Shown here in pieces: positions 54,241 through 64,000 of a stretch of DNA of 64,000 nt. The DNA comes from Datnioides undecimradiatus (taxonomy: Eukaryota > Chordata > Actinopteri > Lobotiformes > Datnioididae). The stretch spans positions 7,051,304 through 7,115,303 of the forward strand of contig WARS01000030.1 of the NCBI GenBank assembly GCA_008933995.1, written 5' to 3'. The position numbers were made by a program, and so were the translations under genes. Each line of letters opens with the position of its first letter. The first letter of the stretch is position 1. The notes under the pieces were generated by a model. The model was given only the letters and a program-made list of their open reading frames with translations, had not been told where the DNA came from and did not search any database.

Positions 54241-56614
54241 ACGTTTTAACAGCGTCAGTAAAACAACATTTCCGGTTATTTGTTTTCAAAATAAGACACT
54301 ACGGGCTGTTAAGGTTAAGTTATCTCTGATAACGGTATCAAAAAAAAATTTAATTCAGAGTGAAAGTTTTATTATCTTTAAAACTGCATTTTTACAATGC
54401 AGTGATTGCAGGTGCTCTGAAATAGGTTTTCTATAAACATGAGAAATTGTAGCATTTTAAGTTGGAGAAAAAAAAAGTGTCGTTTGTGGGCAACACTTGG
54501 CTTTATTTGGCAAGCTTGACGAAGCTGCTAATGAGAGAGAAGGACCAAGTGATGGTGAGCAGGGGATGTAGGGAGGGTATCTGTCTGAGATGAGTGTGAA
54601 AGTGCCCGTAGTTTGGTGTTAAGAGGGGGAGAAATTGATTTTTACAGCAAGTACAGTAAGGGGCTGCTGAGAGTTCGCTGCCTGCCAGTGATTGCATTCC
54701 TCTACAGCAACACACCGGTAGTACAGGAGTACTTTTACAGCTGTTATGCTGGTTATTTAAACAATTCAATAAACCCCAAGCAATGACAAGGTAGGACACC
54801 CAAAAATGGAGCAATGATTGATTTAATGTGGGAACTAGAGGATCAGAATGCTGTAAGCAATTATATGCATTATCCCTGACTTAAGTTTAATACATATAAC
54901 TTCTAAACCATAATTTCTAACCAACATAAATGCCATTTATAGTATTACTATCCTAATATTTGCATGACATTTGCTTATTATCAAAATAGGAAAAGATACA
55001 AGATCAGATTTGATCTTAGATCAGGGGCCACACATTGCTGATGCCCACCTTGGTGTTTTGTTATTCAGATTAGTCAGCAGTCCATGTACATCTTTGAGTC
55101 AGTGTATAAGCTGTTACCCTCCATTAAGTGCCTGTGTGAGGTAGGCTACATTTGGGAAATGTAAAAAAGTATGGCACCAATTAAGGAGTAACATGAACTG
55201 CAGATTTTTTTTATTTTCTTACAGCTATACTCCTTTCATAATCGAATGATGCAGCTGCTACATATTTTCCCAGCTGTCTCCTCTTAACCGGAGCCCAAAC
55301 AACGCAGCTATACTCCCCCTCACAGATTCAAGTCTCTCAGTTTTCACCCTGTGGCAGAATCACTGGTTTTCTCTAACGGCCGTATGTTCTTCAATTATTC
55401 CCCCATGTTTCGTCTTCTGTTGGGTGTGGGTGTGTGTTCTGGGGATTAGAGACAGAGAGAAAGGGAGAGAGGGCAGACCTCAAGTGAGTTAAGAGGATAA
55501 CAAAGATAGAACAGTCAGACACACACACACACATCCACATGCAGACAACACATGCAGGACCAAATTTACATGCACACAGTCACTTACACACATATTCCCA
55601 ATTGGCTGTTTCCATGGGTAGTGGCAGCTAAGTTACAGCAGAACAGTGACATGGGGAATGATGCTGCATTGTGCAGACTGTCTTCATACAGGGGGCAGAA
55701 TGAGTAGCTCACTGTAGCATCACTGAAAATATTGCTTGTTACGTTTTTATGCATTTTAATTTCAACATTTCACACAAGCTCATGTAGAGTAAGCTCATTG
55801 TCTTTTTGACTTTTTCAGTTTCTTTTGCAAGCCCAAACAGTTTATGACTAATAAATCATTCAACAGGTCATGACTGTTAAATTATTCATCTTCATAACAA
55901 ATAGATTCACCTTGAAAGAATACAACTTGCAGCCTCTAACTCTAAGACTAACTGTAACTCTAAGGTCTTGGATAAATACATGTTGAAGTGAACTTTGTGT
56001 ATCACAACTGAAACCAAAAAATGTCCTTGCTCAGCAACTAAATCTGGGAGTTTTTTTAATGCACAACCTACAGTTTTTGAAATTAGCTGTGAAATTAGCT
56101 TTGTCCATGCGCACACATTATGCATACATGTGTACATGTGCAATTTTTGTAGCTTTGGACAGAGTGCACTCTGTGAAATACCATGGCACTTATTTAAACC
56201 TTCAAATTATTATTTGTCCTTCTGTGACAACACTGAGTTACTGAAAAAGCAATTTGCTCTAAAGCCATTTTGTAATCAGTTGCGGATTGCAGCACAGACA
56301 GTCAATTAGTGTGCGACAAAGCATCTCCTTTTGATCTGCCAAGCGGTTAAAACAATGGAATGAAAGGTTAGCAGGAGCATGTAGGTGTTTGATGCTGCGC
56401 TGCGGTAAAGGTCAGCTGATGATTATGATTATGTCCCACATATTATGTCTTCAGCCACAGAGGACTAAGAACGTGTGAAAACATAACTGCGAAAACAAAA
56501 AGTGTAAAATGTAACTCTGGTCAAAAACAACTAGCTATTGTAACAACGCTGGCCATCTTTACAGTGAGTAATTACTAAAAAGGACCACCTGCTTGTCCGC
56601 TGCATTTCAGCACC
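54241..56614. other. upstream region between clstn2 and nmnat3
   Basis: This is the left part of the divergent intergenic region. It holds short CA and GA runs near 55450-55535 and AT-rich stretches. Open frames at 54503-54814 (minus) and 55995-56309 (plus) show no recognisable domain and overlap frames on the other strand. No gene is supported. Confidence 0.6.
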
Positions 56615-56773
56615 ATGGAGAGCTCTGTCGGGTTGTACGGGATATCTCTTGTCCACCAGGGGTCGCAGGTGAGCCAGTTTTTCCTCTGCGGAACCATCCA
56701 GCAGCAGCTTCTCAGATTAGGGGAGTTAAAAGAGTGTGACACAGTTACCCAACGGCAACAATGTGAAAAGAAG
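56615..56773 (+). other. candidate 5' exon or unidentified small coding exon upstream of nmnat3
   Basis: An ATG in an excellent Kozak context (cagcaccATGg) opens 53 codons beginning MESSVGLYGISLVHQGSQ and ending at a donor-like AAG|gtaatc. A stronger donor, CAG|gtgagc, lies inside it at 56668. Either donor leaves phase 0. Joining to the nmnat3 exon at 58241 would then read Val-Leu-stop, so the frame would act as an upstream ORF and not as an N-terminus. I do not recognise the peptide. The minus strand over the same bases is also open for 68 codons (56575-56781), so strand and coding status are uncertain. Confidence 0.3.

Positions 56774-64000
<7,227 letters not shown>

Overview
The window looks like nuclear DNA of a teleost, probably a percomorph. 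It is about 40% G+C with vertebrate GT-AG splice sites, many CA/GT microsatellites, and dispersed repeats whose sequence I recognise from fish genomes. There is no sign of bacterial, organellar or viral gene organisation. Almost all open frames longer than 60 codons in the left 54 kb look like chance ORFs in AT-rich or simple-sequence DNA.

Two protein genes can be supported, arranged head to head. On the minus strand, one exon at 54004-54076 starts with an ATG, encodes a signal peptide and ends in a good donor site in phase 1. Its orientation, phase and neighbour fit exon 1 of clstn2 (calsyntenin-2). On the plus strand, four exons (58278-58389, 60104-60287, 61802-61884, 63609-64000) join in frame into 257 residues of a nicotinamide/nicotinate mononucleotide adenylyltransferase. 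It is closest to NMNAT3, and the right edge cuts it before its stop codon. In human, NMNAT3 and CLSTN2 are also divergent neighbours, so each call supports the other. The two ATGs are only about 4.2 kb apart here.

Layout: 1-54003 is most simply the left-hand part of clstn2 intron 1. It holds no exon I could recognise, but it does hold old mobile elements: a degraded hAT transposon of about 2.2 kb with a broken BED-type transposase (34113-36312), a short non-autonomous element just beside it (about 33137-33595), a tRNA-derived SINE relic (about 15478-15606), two unclassified dispersed-repeat fragments, a 34-bp minisatellite (30153-30320) and many microsatellites. 53.87-54.24 kb is the CpG-rich clstn2 promoter and 5' UTR. 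54.24-58.24 kb is the shared upstream region, with one candidate 5' exon for nmnat3 near 56.6 kb. 58.24-64.0 kb is nmnat3 with its introns.

The two genes are not in one pathway: NMNAT3 makes NAD+ from NMN or NaMN and ATP, while calsyntenin-2 is a postsynaptic membrane cadherin-family protein. They are linked only by conserved synteny and possibly by shared upstream regulatory DNA. I found no convincing novel biological system. The points most worth checking are the compact divergent promoter region, the unidentified open exon-like segment at 56615-56773, the 201-codon frame at 11627-12232, and several strong hairpins and palindromes.
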